In this document: in pieces, positions 33,837 through 41,523 of the stretch | How the letters are laid out: every line of letters starts with the position of its first letter | Position numbering within the stretch: the stretch's first letter is position 1 | DNA from: Candidatus Saccharimonadota bacterium | GTDB lineage: Bacteria; Patescibacteriota; Saccharimonadia; Saccharimonadales; Saccharimonadaceae | Length of the DNA stretch: 41,523 bases | Direction: 5' to 3' | Assembly: GCA_009787015.1 (NCBI GenBank) | Contig: WRGU01000047.1 | Span: forward strand, 1-41,523 | Program-made: the position numbers and the translations under genes | The notes under the pieces: generated by a model | The model's database searches: none | What the model saw: the letters and a program-made list of their open reading frames with translations, nothing else | Told to the model about the DNA's origin: nothing

Positions 33837-35588
33837 TCATTTTGAAAATCCTCTGTACTGAATAATGTAATTATTTAGTTCGTCAAAGATGGGTTGAGCC
33901 GCTCTCGAACCGGCATACGCCCCTTCTTCCGGGTAGTCATCCACCCTTACCATTATAACATATTGCGGCACTTTATCCTTATCTGCGGTGAAACCAATCG
34001 CTGTTCCCGTCGTACGATTTAGCGCATATTTTCCGGTCGCATCATCGTAAATCTGCGCTGTTCCAGTTTTTGAACCGATGTAATATCCCTTGTCCTTCCC
34101 TGGTTGATTGTCCTGCCGCGCCTGATAAATCATTTCTTTCAGCTCTCGACTGGATTTTTCGCTAATGATATTCTGCGCCAGAATATTCGGTTCCAGAGTT
34201 TTTTCTTTACCCTTATGATCAACAACTCCATCAATTAGTGTCGGTTGATAATACGTCCCGCCATTAATCGCCGCCGAAAATGCCGCGGTAAACTGCACCA
34301 TAGTGACCGCCATACCTTGACCAAAAGTCATATTCGCATAACGCACGCGACCGCCCTGTACATCATCGGGCGAAAACAGTGAACTTCGAGCCTCGCCCGC
34401 CTGTTCGATGCCGGTTTTTTGACTGAAACGATAACGATTTGCAAAATATTCAAACATCGTCTGGCGCGCTTGCTTTGTGATGTCGCCGTTGCCAATCTGT
34501 TGCAATTCCCAAACCACACCCGTATTTAACGACCACTGTAAAATCTGCGTTGCGGTCATATCACGACCATCGACCTGACGCGAAGCATTGCAAATCTGCG
34601 CATCGTCAATTTGAACACAACCCGTATTATGGTAAATCGTATTCGGCGTGATCACGCCCGCGTCCAACGCCATACCCGTCGTCAAAGTTTTCATCACCGA
34701 ACCAGGTTCGAACGCGTAACTGGTCGTTCGATTTTGAAAGTTCGTGATGTCGACAACTTCGCTAAATTCCGCCGGATTATACGTCGGATAATTTGCCATT
34801 GATAAAATCTTTCCATTTTGCGGATTCATCACGATAATCGAACCGCTTTTTGTTCCAGCACGCTCCAAACCGTTTTTCAAGATAACCTCAGCCTGTGATT
34901 GAATACTGCGATCGATCGTCAAAATATAATCCGCGCCATTTTGCGCCGGAATACTGACATCGTCCGTACCGATCATCAACGGAATCCGCCGCACATCGGT
35001 CACAGATTGCAATAACCCGGGCTTACCCGTCAACTCATCGTCAAAAAATCCCTCAACACCATATTGTCCCTCACCATCCGTATTCACAAAACCGAGAATT
35101 TGCGCCGCCAAATTACCCTCCGGATAAGCCCGCTGCGTCGTCGGCTGAAAACCCAAACCAGCCAGATCTTCTTCCTGAATTTTTTTCACTTGATCGCGCG
35201 TCACCTGACGCGCCAAAACCAAATACTGATTTTCCTTATTATTTAATTTTTTATCAGTCAGATTACTCTCGATCATTTTATCCGGAACATTTTTCTTGAT
35301 AACATCGCGTATTTTCCCGGGATTTTTCACCTGCGACGGATCGGCAAATATCGTGTACACCGTTTGATTCAAAACGAGCGGCGTGAGCTCGCCATTCTGA
35401 TCACGCGTATAAATCTGCCCGCGTTCTGGATTGATCGTAAACTTACTCGTCTGCATCTGCTCCGCGACGCTCACATACTTATCGTGATCAATAATCTGTA
35501 TCGAAAACAATTTCACCGCAAAAACCGCCAACACCAAAAACAACCCGACCGTCACCACACCAGTACGCGAAATTTTTTGTGTTGCCAT
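33837..35588 (-). CDS. ftsI: Class B penicillin-binding protein
   Basis: EPGSVMKTLT, SLN, SKTGTAQI; N-terminal TM. Confidence 0.9.
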   Translation of the reverse strand: MATQKISRTGVVTVGLFLVLAVFAVKLFSIQIIDHDKYVSVAEQMQTSKFTINPERGQIYTRDQNGELTPLVLNQTVYTIFADPSQVKNPGKIRDVIKKNVPDKMIESNLTDKKLNNKENQYLVLARQVTRDQVKKIQEEDLAGLGFQPTTQRAYPEGNLAAQILGFVNTDGEGQYGVEGFFDDELTGKPGLLQSVTDVRRIPLMIGTDDVSIPAQNGADYILTIDRSIQSQAEVILKNGLERAGTKSGSIIVMNPQNGKILSMANYPTYNPAEFSEVVDITNFQNRTTSYAFEPGSVMKTLTTGMALDAGVITPNTIYHNTGCVQIDDAQICNASRQVDGRDMTATQILQWSLNTGVVWELQQIGNGDITKQARQTMFEYFANRYRFSQKTGIEQAGEARSSLFSPDDVQGGRVRYANMTFGQGMAVTMVQFTAAFSAAINGGTYYQPTLIDGVVDHKGKEKTLEPNILAQNIISEKSSRELKEMIYQARQDNQPGKDKGYYIGSKTGTAQIYDDATGKYALNRTTGTAIGFTADKDKVPQYVIMVRVDDYPEEGAYAGSRAAQPIFDELNNYIIQYRGFSK

Positions 35589-35615
35589 TATGGTTATATT
35601 TTAACACAGAGTGAC

Positions 35616-35645
35616 CAAAAAGACAAAACTGATTTTGTCTTTTTG
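35616..35645. terminator. Hairpin between 940-aa gene and ftsI
   Basis: CAAAAAGACAAAA-CTGA-TTTTGTCTTTTTG, 13-bp perfect stem. Confidence 0.5.
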
Positions 35646-35653
35646 TAAGTAAA

Positions 35654-38476
35654 TTACAACTCCTCATCTTCACCGCCATCACCACCAGATGACGCAGCAA
35701 CAATATCGCCCGTTCCCATAGCGTCAGCGCACGAACCTTCCTTCGTGCTATCTTTCGAATAATAGCAATCGTTATTAATCATGATATTGTAATCCATAAT
35801 ATAAGTTCGCACATGAAGCCAATATTCAGATGTATCGTCGCAATTGTTATAGTTCTTGCCGCCTACGTCACCCGAAAGCTGAATGTCGCTAGCACCACTA
35901 AGCGGTACATCGTGCGGCTTTGTGTTGTCTACATAGTTCCAACTAGTACCACTTTTGTTATCAATAGCCTTAACGCTTAGATCATCTTTGTCGATCTCCA
36001 TAGCAAAGCATTGCCTTACTCTCTTTATCATGCTTTTGTCGATGTTATTCTTCATCCAGTTCGTATTTTCGTACATATCCCACATATCTGAAGTATTCGT
36101 TGCACCACTGCCGGCTAGTGTGTCCATTTCTGATTTTGAGTACGCATACAGCGGCACACCGTAGTCCCAGTCACCAGATTCCAAGGCGTACGACACACCA
36201 GTAATTTTATTGATTGCCATGCCAAATAATTGAGGTAATGCGCCAAAGAATCTCGCGACATTGCCAAGTTGCGTCGTCCAATGTTGATCCGATATATTGA
36301 AGTGAGCAGCACGGGCAATGACGTTCGCGGTCGACCGATAATCGGTCGGGTCGAACAACTTCGCCCAAAATGGTTTTTTTGCATATTCTTCAGCTAAAAA
36401 TTTACGCTGGTCGTCTATGAGCTCCGCAGTTTCTAGGTGGGTCAATTCCCTGCCGCCAGTGGAGATCATTTGTTCATTAGATAGAAAATGAGCACCGTAC
36501 ATATCAATCGATCCAAATTCCTCTGGCGTGGTCGACTCATGAATATCGAGCGTCTTGCCAAAAATAAAGCCTTGCGCAGAACCCATTATATTACCAAGAA
36601 ACTTACCGACATAATCCGTATATTTTTGAAAATCAGGGACAAGCATTCCTATAAATGGCTTCAACACATGCTCCCAAAACTTTCCGAGGACCCAGCTTAC
36701 CCCTTTGCCAATTTGATCATTTATCCAATCGTTAACTTTACAGATCATCTTATCCCACACAAATTCACTAACCCCAGGAACAGCACCTATCGGGCCCAAT
36801 AATCCTGCGCCAACACCGTCTATTATTGCCCTCACTATAGCACCGATCCAGTTGTTACCGCCAAACGACATGTAGCCATTATTGACATCATTCAACGCAA
36901 CTGGAACCGTTGCGATTTGTTTATCGCCATAAGGTTCACCGAGTGCTGCGCGGACTGGCGCAGCGTCCCAAAAACTACTAGATATTCTTTCGTCGGTCGC
37001 GACGGTCTTGAGGTTACCGCTTTCGTCACCTTCCATGCGACCCACATAGACCTCGTCGCTGTAGAGCTTCAGTTTACTGACTTCGCCAATCTCTTCCATG
37101 TCTAAGTCTTCACTGCCACTCATAATTTGCGACCCGACACCAACAGTTTCAGCCAGGTCACCAATCGCTGTAGCCACTGTACCGGCATATTTCATTGCAC
37201 CAATATGTTTATCTATCCCGTTTAAGAAACAAAAAACTTGAATGATAACCAATATAATACCAATAATAGTAAAAGCCTCTAAAACCGCTTCTGCGGTGGC
37301 CTCGGACATCCCAAGAACCGATTGCATAACGGTCTTAGCAACTGCCTTAAACCCACCTTTCGTGAAAGTTTCTGCCATTTCATCCGCATTCTTGCCGAGC
37401 AGTTTTGCAAGACGTTTTCCCAAAAAACCCAGTAACTTGTCTGTTGCCCATTTTTTTAACTTTTTGAACGGATGCAACCACGATATTTTATTAACCTTTT
37501 TAAGCGCCATTCTTGTTTTTATCCTACCAATAATATCAAACCTACCAACGTCGTTCATCTCATTAATGAAACGTCTGGCTTGGGTGTATGACATTTTACT
37601 AAGGTCGAACATTGCTTCACCGATATTGCTAATTGATTCAAGTGAATCACCAATTTTTAGTAAGCTATCGAGTTTATCCATTCCTACTTCGTTTAAATCC
37701 ACTATTATACTCTGGGCGTTCCCCGCAATATTGCTATTAAAAACCAACCCGTTGTTTGCCATATTTTTTATGGCACTATCTGCCATTCTGTTACCGATTA
37801 TACCTAAACGAGTACTTTGTATATTGCTAGCAATACTATCCTTAATCCCCATCGCTGTTGACTTCATGGATTTCATCATGCGCACAGAGGTTTGCGCATC
37901 GCTCACCCACATTTTAACATCTTTTACAAAATGCAAAATCTGCAAAAATTGCACTGGACCAGAGATAATCGTCCCCATAGTAAAAATGCCGCCACCCATT
38001 ACTAGCCCGATTATCCAACCTGTTATCCCTTTCTTATGCTTACCAAAGAACCCCCCCTTACTCTTCGACTTGCCCTTCCCCGCGGTGTTATTGTATTGAA
38101 AACCCGGGGTATTAGTGTTGTCGTGTTCGGGTCGTGCGAGGTCGCGCATGCGTCCTTTGTCTGCGCCGCCGACGCCCGAATCACCCCGCGACAGACCACC
38201 TGATTCTACTTCTTTTCTTTCGGCGTCCAATAAACTATTTCTCGTTTCGCTCTGGCGGTCGAAATAGGTTTGGAATTTTTCGTGGTCGTGGTGAAATGCT
38301 GCACGGTTGGGGTCTTCCTCTTCGCGAAAACGCGAAAAATTATCCGCGCCAGAATCAGATTCGGGTTCGCCCGAATAATCGGCGAATTCGGAAGAATCCG
38401 TCGATCCGGAAAAATCGCTTGGATCAGCGAACTCCCTCGACTCCCCAACATCATCTAAATCATCGCGTATAGCCAT
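35654..38476 (-). CDS. Large (940 aa) multi-TM hypothetical protein embedded in the dcw cluster
   Basis: Acidic low-complexity N-terminus, GKHKKGITGWIIGLVMGGGIFTMGTIISGPVQFLQI TM, further hydrophobic segments, acidic Gly-rich C-terminus. Confidence 0.8.
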   Translation of the reverse strand: MAIRDDLDDVGESREFADPSDFSGSTDSSEFADYSGEPESDSGADNFSRFREEEDPNRAAFHHDHEKFQTYFDRQSETRNSLLDAERKEVESGGLSRGDSGVGGADKGRMRDLARPEHDNTNTPGFQYNNTAGKGKSKSKGGFFGKHKKGITGWIIGLVMGGGIFTMGTIISGPVQFLQILHFVKDVKMWVSDAQTSVRMMKSMKSTAMGIKDSIASNIQSTRLGIIGNRMADSAIKNMANNGLVFNSNIAGNAQSIIVDLNEVGMDKLDSLLKIGDSLESISNIGEAMFDLSKMSYTQARRFINEMNDVGRFDIIGRIKTRMALKKVNKISWLHPFKKLKKWATDKLLGFLGKRLAKLLGKNADEMAETFTKGGFKAVAKTVMQSVLGMSEATAEAVLEAFTIIGIILVIIQVFCFLNGIDKHIGAMKYAGTVATAIGDLAETVGVGSQIMSGSEDLDMEEIGEVSKLKLYSDEVYVGRMEGDESGNLKTVATDERISSSFWDAAPVRAALGEPYGDKQIATVPVALNDVNNGYMSFGGNNWIGAIVRAIIDGVGAGLLGPIGAVPGVSEFVWDKMICKVNDWINDQIGKGVSWVLGKFWEHVLKPFIGMLVPDFQKYTDYVGKFLGNIMGSAQGFIFGKTLDIHESTTPEEFGSIDMYGAHFLSNEQMISTGGRELTHLETAELIDDQRKFLAEEYAKKPFWAKLFDPTDYRSTANVIARAAHFNISDQHWTTQLGNVARFFGALPQLFGMAINKITGVSYALESGDWDYGVPLYAYSKSEMDTLAGSGATNTSDMWDMYENTNWMKNNIDKSMIKRVRQCFAMEIDKDDLSVKAIDNKSGTSWNYVDNTKPHDVPLSGASDIQLSGDVGGKNYNNCDDTSEYWLHVRTYIMDYNIMINNDCYYSKDSTKEGSCADAMGTGDIVAASSGGDGGEDEEL

Positions 38477-38517
38477 TACGTCAATTTTATCATAAACATA
38501 ATGAAAAGTGCAAATAA

Positions 38518-38760
38518 ATGATACAATATAGGTATGAAGGACGTAAAGGCAATGGAAAAAGGCGCAACCACGCTGACATCATGTGGCGAGTGGGGCTCTT
38601 CCCTATGGTAGTCGAAGCCATAAAAAGTTCCATTATGGTTAAGACAGAAGCTCGCGAGCAGAATTTTAACGGTCAGAAAGTAAGAGTAACGTACTACGAA
38701 CATTCGTTAAGATCGAATTTCAACGCTTCTAACAAAAAACCTCCCGAGGGAGGTCTTTAA
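38518..38760 (+). CDS. Possible 80-aa protein opposite the dcw strand
   Basis: Open frame from ATG to TAA, ending through a hairpin; no family recognised. Confidence 0.3.
   Translation: MIQYRYEGRKGNGKRRNHADIMWRVGLFPMVVEAIKSSIMVKTEAREQNFNGQKVRVTYYEHSLRSNFNASNKKPPEGGL
38734..38757 (-). terminator. Rho-independent terminator upstream of the 940-aa gene
   Basis: Minus strand GACCTCCCTCGGGAGGTTTTTTG. Confidence 0.8.
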
Positions 38761-38820
38761 GTGCTCGATTTTTCAGCGTAAGATCTTTAGCCGAATACGG
38801 GATTACCCTTTCAAGCACGT
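38755..38820 (-). ncRNA. Candidate structured RNA / small RNA ending at the terminator
   Basis: Minus strand GTGCTTG...CGAGCAC closing stem with internal GGG/CCC and AGATCT arms, TATAAT just upstream. Confidence 0.35.
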
Positions 38821-38987
38821 AACCATTATACGACGGCTGTTCTTTGTTGTTTTAGGGAACCGTCAAACATTGTTGCAATAAACCTTATATCTTGTGGAAA
38901 ACTCTAGCTACCCGCTTGCGCAATCACAATCCAGCGGTCTCGCAATCCGCTCGATTGTTCCCGTCGCAACACGACAAAACCGCCGGA

Positions 38988-39356
38988 TTAATCCGCGTGG
39001 ACGACATCAACCGGTGCGGTCATCGCTGCTGCGACCGATGAACTCTGGACGCGGCTTAATGATTCTAAACGCGCGTTTTCGATTTTCAAATCGTCCTGTT
39101 CCGCCGCCAACTGCGCGCGGACTTGATTGATACTGTTCATTTCGTAACCAAACGTGCTGGTTTTAGTCAGTTGCGTCAAATACAACAATCCGAGAAACGC
39201 GATCAATAAAATAATTAAGACCGCGTGTGAAATCGGTCCGAGTTTGATCGATGACGCGTACACCGTTAAATTCTGATTGCGATTCCATGAACCGCCGCCC
39301 GCCATCGCTCGTGCACGTCCGCGCGTTGAAATAAATTCTGTTCGTTGTTTTAGCAT
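38988..39356 (-). CDS. FtsL-like septum formation protein
   Basis: ~122 aa, one TM, coiled coil (INQVRAQLAAEQDDLKIENARLESL), located after rsmH. Confidence 0.7.
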   Translation of the reverse strand: MLKQRTEFISTRGRARAMAGGGSWNRNQNLTVYASSIKLGPISHAVLIILLIAFLGLLYLTQLTKTSTFGYEMNSINQVRAQLAAEQDDLKIENARLESLSRVQSSSVAAAMTAPVDVVHAD

Positions 39357-39507
39357 TATTCTCCTTTTATTTTGGATTTCATGGTCAGATTTTCCCGCAC
39401 GTTTAATAGGAAAATCCGTCCACAAAAAACATTTTTGTTTTAGATTTTTGTTTTTTTGGAACTCAACCCCGACTCGCTACGAATTAGAGTCGGGATCGAG
39501 TTAAGTC

Positions 39508-39570
39508 TTAGCCATGTCGCACAACGACTTTTTGGGCGCGCGACTTGCTGCTGGTAATTTGTATTGGCAT
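39508..39570 (-). CDS. 20-aa microprotein MPIQITSSKSRAQKVVVRHG
   Basis: RBS-like GAAAGGGG upstream; followed by a GC-rich hairpin. Confidence 0.4.
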   Translation of the reverse strand: MPIQITSSKSRAQKVVVRHG

Positions 39571-39593
39571 TTTGAGCCCCTTTCTTTTTATTT

Positions 39594-40487
39594 TTATTTT
39601 GTTTTTACGGCGGCGCGGAGTTTTGCGCTCCTCGCGCGCGGATTGTTAACGTCATTCATATCACCGCTGATCGGATGTTTGGTCAGGTTTTTCATAATCG
39701 ATTCAAACCCAGCCTCGCACTGATCTTTCAGAAAATTTTTCACGATTCGATCTTCCAAGCTATGGAAACTGATAATCGCCAACCGACCACCCGGATTCAG
39801 AAGATCCGGCAGAACCGGCAACACGCGTTCCAGTTGCCCGAGTTCGTCATTAACTGCGATCCGGACGGCTTGAAAAGTTTGCGTAGCGGGGTGAATTTTA
39901 CCCCATCCACCCTTCACTTTCTTCACCAATTCGGCGAGGTCGGTCGTCGTCATAAATGGATTCTTTTTGCGCGTCGTGGCAATCGCATGCGCGATTTTTG
40001 CCGCCATGCCGGAACGCTCCTCCCCATATTCAGTCAAAATTCGGAAAATATCTTTTTCGGAATAGCGATTCACGATTTTCGCCGCGGTCAAATCTTGCGA
40101 TTGATCCATGCGCATATCGAGAACCCCCTCGCCCCGAAAACTAAATCCCCTATCGAACCGATCGAGTTGCGGTGATGACACACCCAGATCCAACAAAATC
40201 ATATCAAATTTTTCGCCCTGCTCACTCAATTCTTGTGCCGCGTTCAGAAAATCCAAACGGATTACCCGCGCGCCATTCTGCGCCAAATCTTCTAACTGTG
40301 AAATCGCGAACTCATCGCGATCCACGAGCGTCGCCAAATTCGCCGCACCAATGCGAGCAATAACCTCCCTGGCATGTCCGCCATAACCGGCGGTCAAATC
40401 CAAGTAGGTCTCACTCTGCGCTGGTTTCAGCAAATCTAAAACTGCGTCAAGTAAAACTGGGATATGGAGTTGTTGTGGTGTTGTCAT
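39594..40487 (-). CDS. rsmH: 16S rRNA (cytosine(1402)-N(4))-methyltransferase
   Basis: HIPVLLDAVLDLL, YLDLTAGYGGHAREV, LDLGVSSPQLDRFDRGFSFRGEGVLDMRMD, PATQTFQAVRIAVNDELGQLE. Confidence 0.97.
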   Translation of the reverse strand: MTTPQQLHIPVLLDAVLDLLKPAQSETYLDLTAGYGGHAREVIARIGAANLATLVDRDEFAISQLEDLAQNGARVIRLDFLNAAQELSEQGEKFDMILLDLGVSSPQLDRFDRGFSFRGEGVLDMRMDQSQDLTAAKIVNRYSEKDIFRILTEYGEERSGMAAKIAHAIATTRKKNPFMTTTDLAELVKKVKGGWGKIHPATQTFQAVRIAVNDELGQLERVLPVLPDLLNPGGRLAIISFHSLEDRIVKNFLKDQCEAGFESIMKNLTKHPISGDMNDVNNPRARSAKLRAAVKTK

Positions 40488-40496
40488 ATCTTTTTG

Positions 40497-40707
40497 TTAC
40501 GGAGGTCACCTATTCGACAATCAGTTTTTGTTTTATTTTTGTTTGTTTTATTTATAAGTTAGTTTGCGCTTTCGTCATGCGACGACTGCACAACCATATG
40601 AGAGACTTATGTGTGAGGTGGAGTTTTGGTTTTTAGAACCATGTGCCACGATCCATTCGTGCCGGCGATCATCTTCCGGCTGATTGTCGAGTAGTTGACC
40701 TCTGTAA
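40497..40707. repeat. Imperfect 28-bp inverted repeats flanking ~155 bp between mraZ and rsmH
   Basis: TTACGGAGGTCACCTATTCGACAATCAG (40497-40524) vs reverse complement of 40680-40707 TTACAGAGGTCAACTACTCGACAATCAG, 24/28 identical. Confidence 0.85.
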
Positions 40708-40772
40708 GATGTTAATGTGCATTTGTTTGGTCGATTCCGGCGTTTAGCGCCAAACCAACCATGTATCTATCC

Positions 40773-40800
40773 TGTCATTCCGAGCACAGCCGAGGAATCT
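40773..40800. repeat. Half GTCAT-type element
   Basis: GTCATTCCGAGCACAGCCGAGGAATCT just downstream of mraZ. Confidence 0.6.
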
Positions 40801-40803
40801 ATT

Positions 40804-41175
40804 TTATGCGTTCGCCTCCTTCGCTGTTAATCGCCAATATCTGCCCGCCCGCACCGCTATAACTTCGCGGTCAATGCCAGCATATTCAACCAAGTGCTGC
40901 TCAATCATGAACCGCCCCTGTTTGTCGTCCAGTTCAGCCTCCGACTTGCCGCTGCGAAATTTGACATTCAAATCCGCAACTCGCTCATCGAGGATATCAC
41001 CTTGCAAAGCCACTTCCATATCTTCCTCCCATACCGATTTCGGATACAGGTGCAAATATTTCCCGAAGCCCCGCGTGACAACGATGCCGCCCTCGAATTC
41101 TGATCGTAACTCGCTCGGCACCGTTAGCCGCCGTTTATCGTCGAGTTTCCTTTCAAAATAATCGATTTTGCCCAT
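40804..41175 (-). CDS. mraZ: Transcriptional regulator MraZ
   Basis: ERKLDDKRRLTVPSELRSEF, VVTRGFGKYLHLYP; RBS AGGAAGG before ATG at 41175. Confidence 0.93.
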   Translation of the reverse strand: MGKIDYFERKLDDKRRLTVPSELRSEFEGGIVVTRGFGKYLHLYPKSVWEEDMEVALQGDILDERVADLNVKFRSGKSEAELDDKQGRFMIEQHLVEYAGIDREVIAVRAGRYWRLTAKEANA

Positions 41176-41241
41176 CGCCCTTCCTGCGTTAAATTTATTG
41201 GTTATTTTGTGTTCTGTGGTGTTTATTTGTTTTCCACTGCG

Positions 41242-41273
41242 CCCATTATATACCCACATTGACCCACATGCAA
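41242..41273 (-). promoter_or_regulatory. mraZ promoter with MraZ-box-like TGGG repeats
   Basis: Minus strand TTGCAT - 17 nt - TATAAT; TGGG at 41263-66, 41253-56, 41242-45 (10/11-bp spacing). Confidence 0.75.
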
Positions 41274-41365
41274 TAGTTTTTTTACACATTTTACCCACTC
41301 AATCTAAAATCCTGTGGATAAGTCCAAACTTTACAGATTACCATTCATGCAATATGTTGTCAAAA

Positions 41366-41395
41366 ATACAAAAAGAGCGGTGTTCAAAACCGCTC
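41366..41395 (-). terminator. Rho-independent terminator of the truncated right-edge gene
   Basis: Minus strand GAGCGGT-TTTGAAC-ACCGCTCTTTTTG. Confidence 0.85.
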
Positions 41396-41414
41396 ATTAT
41401 AGAACAACGACTAT

Positions 41415-41523
41415 TTAAGATTCTGCGTCTTCGCCCGACCCTACTAAATCTTTGCCCGCTTCTAGGGCTAACATGGTATCAAGCATCATTTTTCGCATGG
41501 TCTCAAGATGATCCCCCCCCCCC
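41415..41523 (-). CDS. 3' end of a truncated gene, interrupted by the contig edge in a G tract
   Basis: ...GGDHLETMRKMMLDTMLALEAGKDLVGSGEDAES*; followed by a terminator. Confidence 0.6.
   Translation of the reverse strand, partial: GGGDHLETMRKMMLDTMLALEAGKDLVGSGEDAES
41513..41523. repeat. C11 (or longer) homopolymer at right contig edge
   Basis: gatccccccccccc terminal run. Confidence 0.85.

Noticed and set aside
37242-38099. 285-aa + strand ORF antisense to the 940-aa gene
   Set aside because: Mirrors the hydrophobic and codon pattern of the minus-strand gene; no RBS or domain evidence
1-41523. tRNA, rRNA, tmRNA, RNase P RNA, SRP RNA
   Set aside because: No convincing T-loop GGTTCGA/CCA pattern or conserved rRNA/ncRNA cores noticed; a covariance-model scan would be needed to be sure
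1-41523. Transposase, integrase or prophage genes
   Set aside because: None of the ORFs shows recognisable transposase, integrase or phage structural motifs
1-41523. Alternative genetic code (UGA reassigned, as in some CPR lineages)
   Set aside because: Housekeeping ORFs are intact under the standard bacterial code, and several operon overlaps use TGA as a normal stop
41513-41523. Terminal poly-C as a two-colour-chemistry poly-G artefact
   Set aside because: Strand orientation fits such an artefact at the left end but not the right end, and internal C9 runs preserve reading frames; not fully excluded without reads

Overview
The window is a chromosomal segment with a CPR/Patescibacteria character, possibly Saccharibacteria. 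That placement is inference from gene order, reduced domains and an N-terminally extended L1. Housekeeping blocks on both strands: rplA; a tightly overlapping minus-strand thymidylate/folate operon (radical SAM, DHFR, APH-like kinase, nucleotidyltransferase, HIT, dCMP deaminase, ThyA); rplJ/rplL with an L10-leader-like RNA; dnaX-dnaB; ybaB-recR; secA; and a partial dcw cluster (mraZ, rsmH, ftsL-like, 940-aa membrane protein, PBP, mraY, ftsW, murG, ftsQ). No rRNA, tRNA, CRISPR array or transposase was recognised. Main points of interest: (1) a family of ~60-85 bp GTCAT...ATGAC palindromic elements concentrated at 12.9-23.4 kb, several inserted in frame inside recR, dnaB, dnaX and a DUF6311-like gene, resembling Rickettsia palindromic elements; (2) C9 or longer tracts inside accessory ORFs (a divergent radical-SAM / RelA-SpoT-like pair and a Cys-containing ORF) and at both contig ends, candidate slippage loci; (3) a second palindrome family with core AAGAC(A/T)GTCTT and a conserved A/C mismatch; (4) a 28-bp long-range inverted repeat between mraZ and rsmH that would sequester an anti-SD-like sequence; (5) small Cys-rich orphan proteins and short microproteins (18-56 aa) with strong ribosome-binding sites, below the ORF-track cutoff; (6) loss of zinc modules in RecR and DnaX. 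All assignments are by eye; no database search was run.
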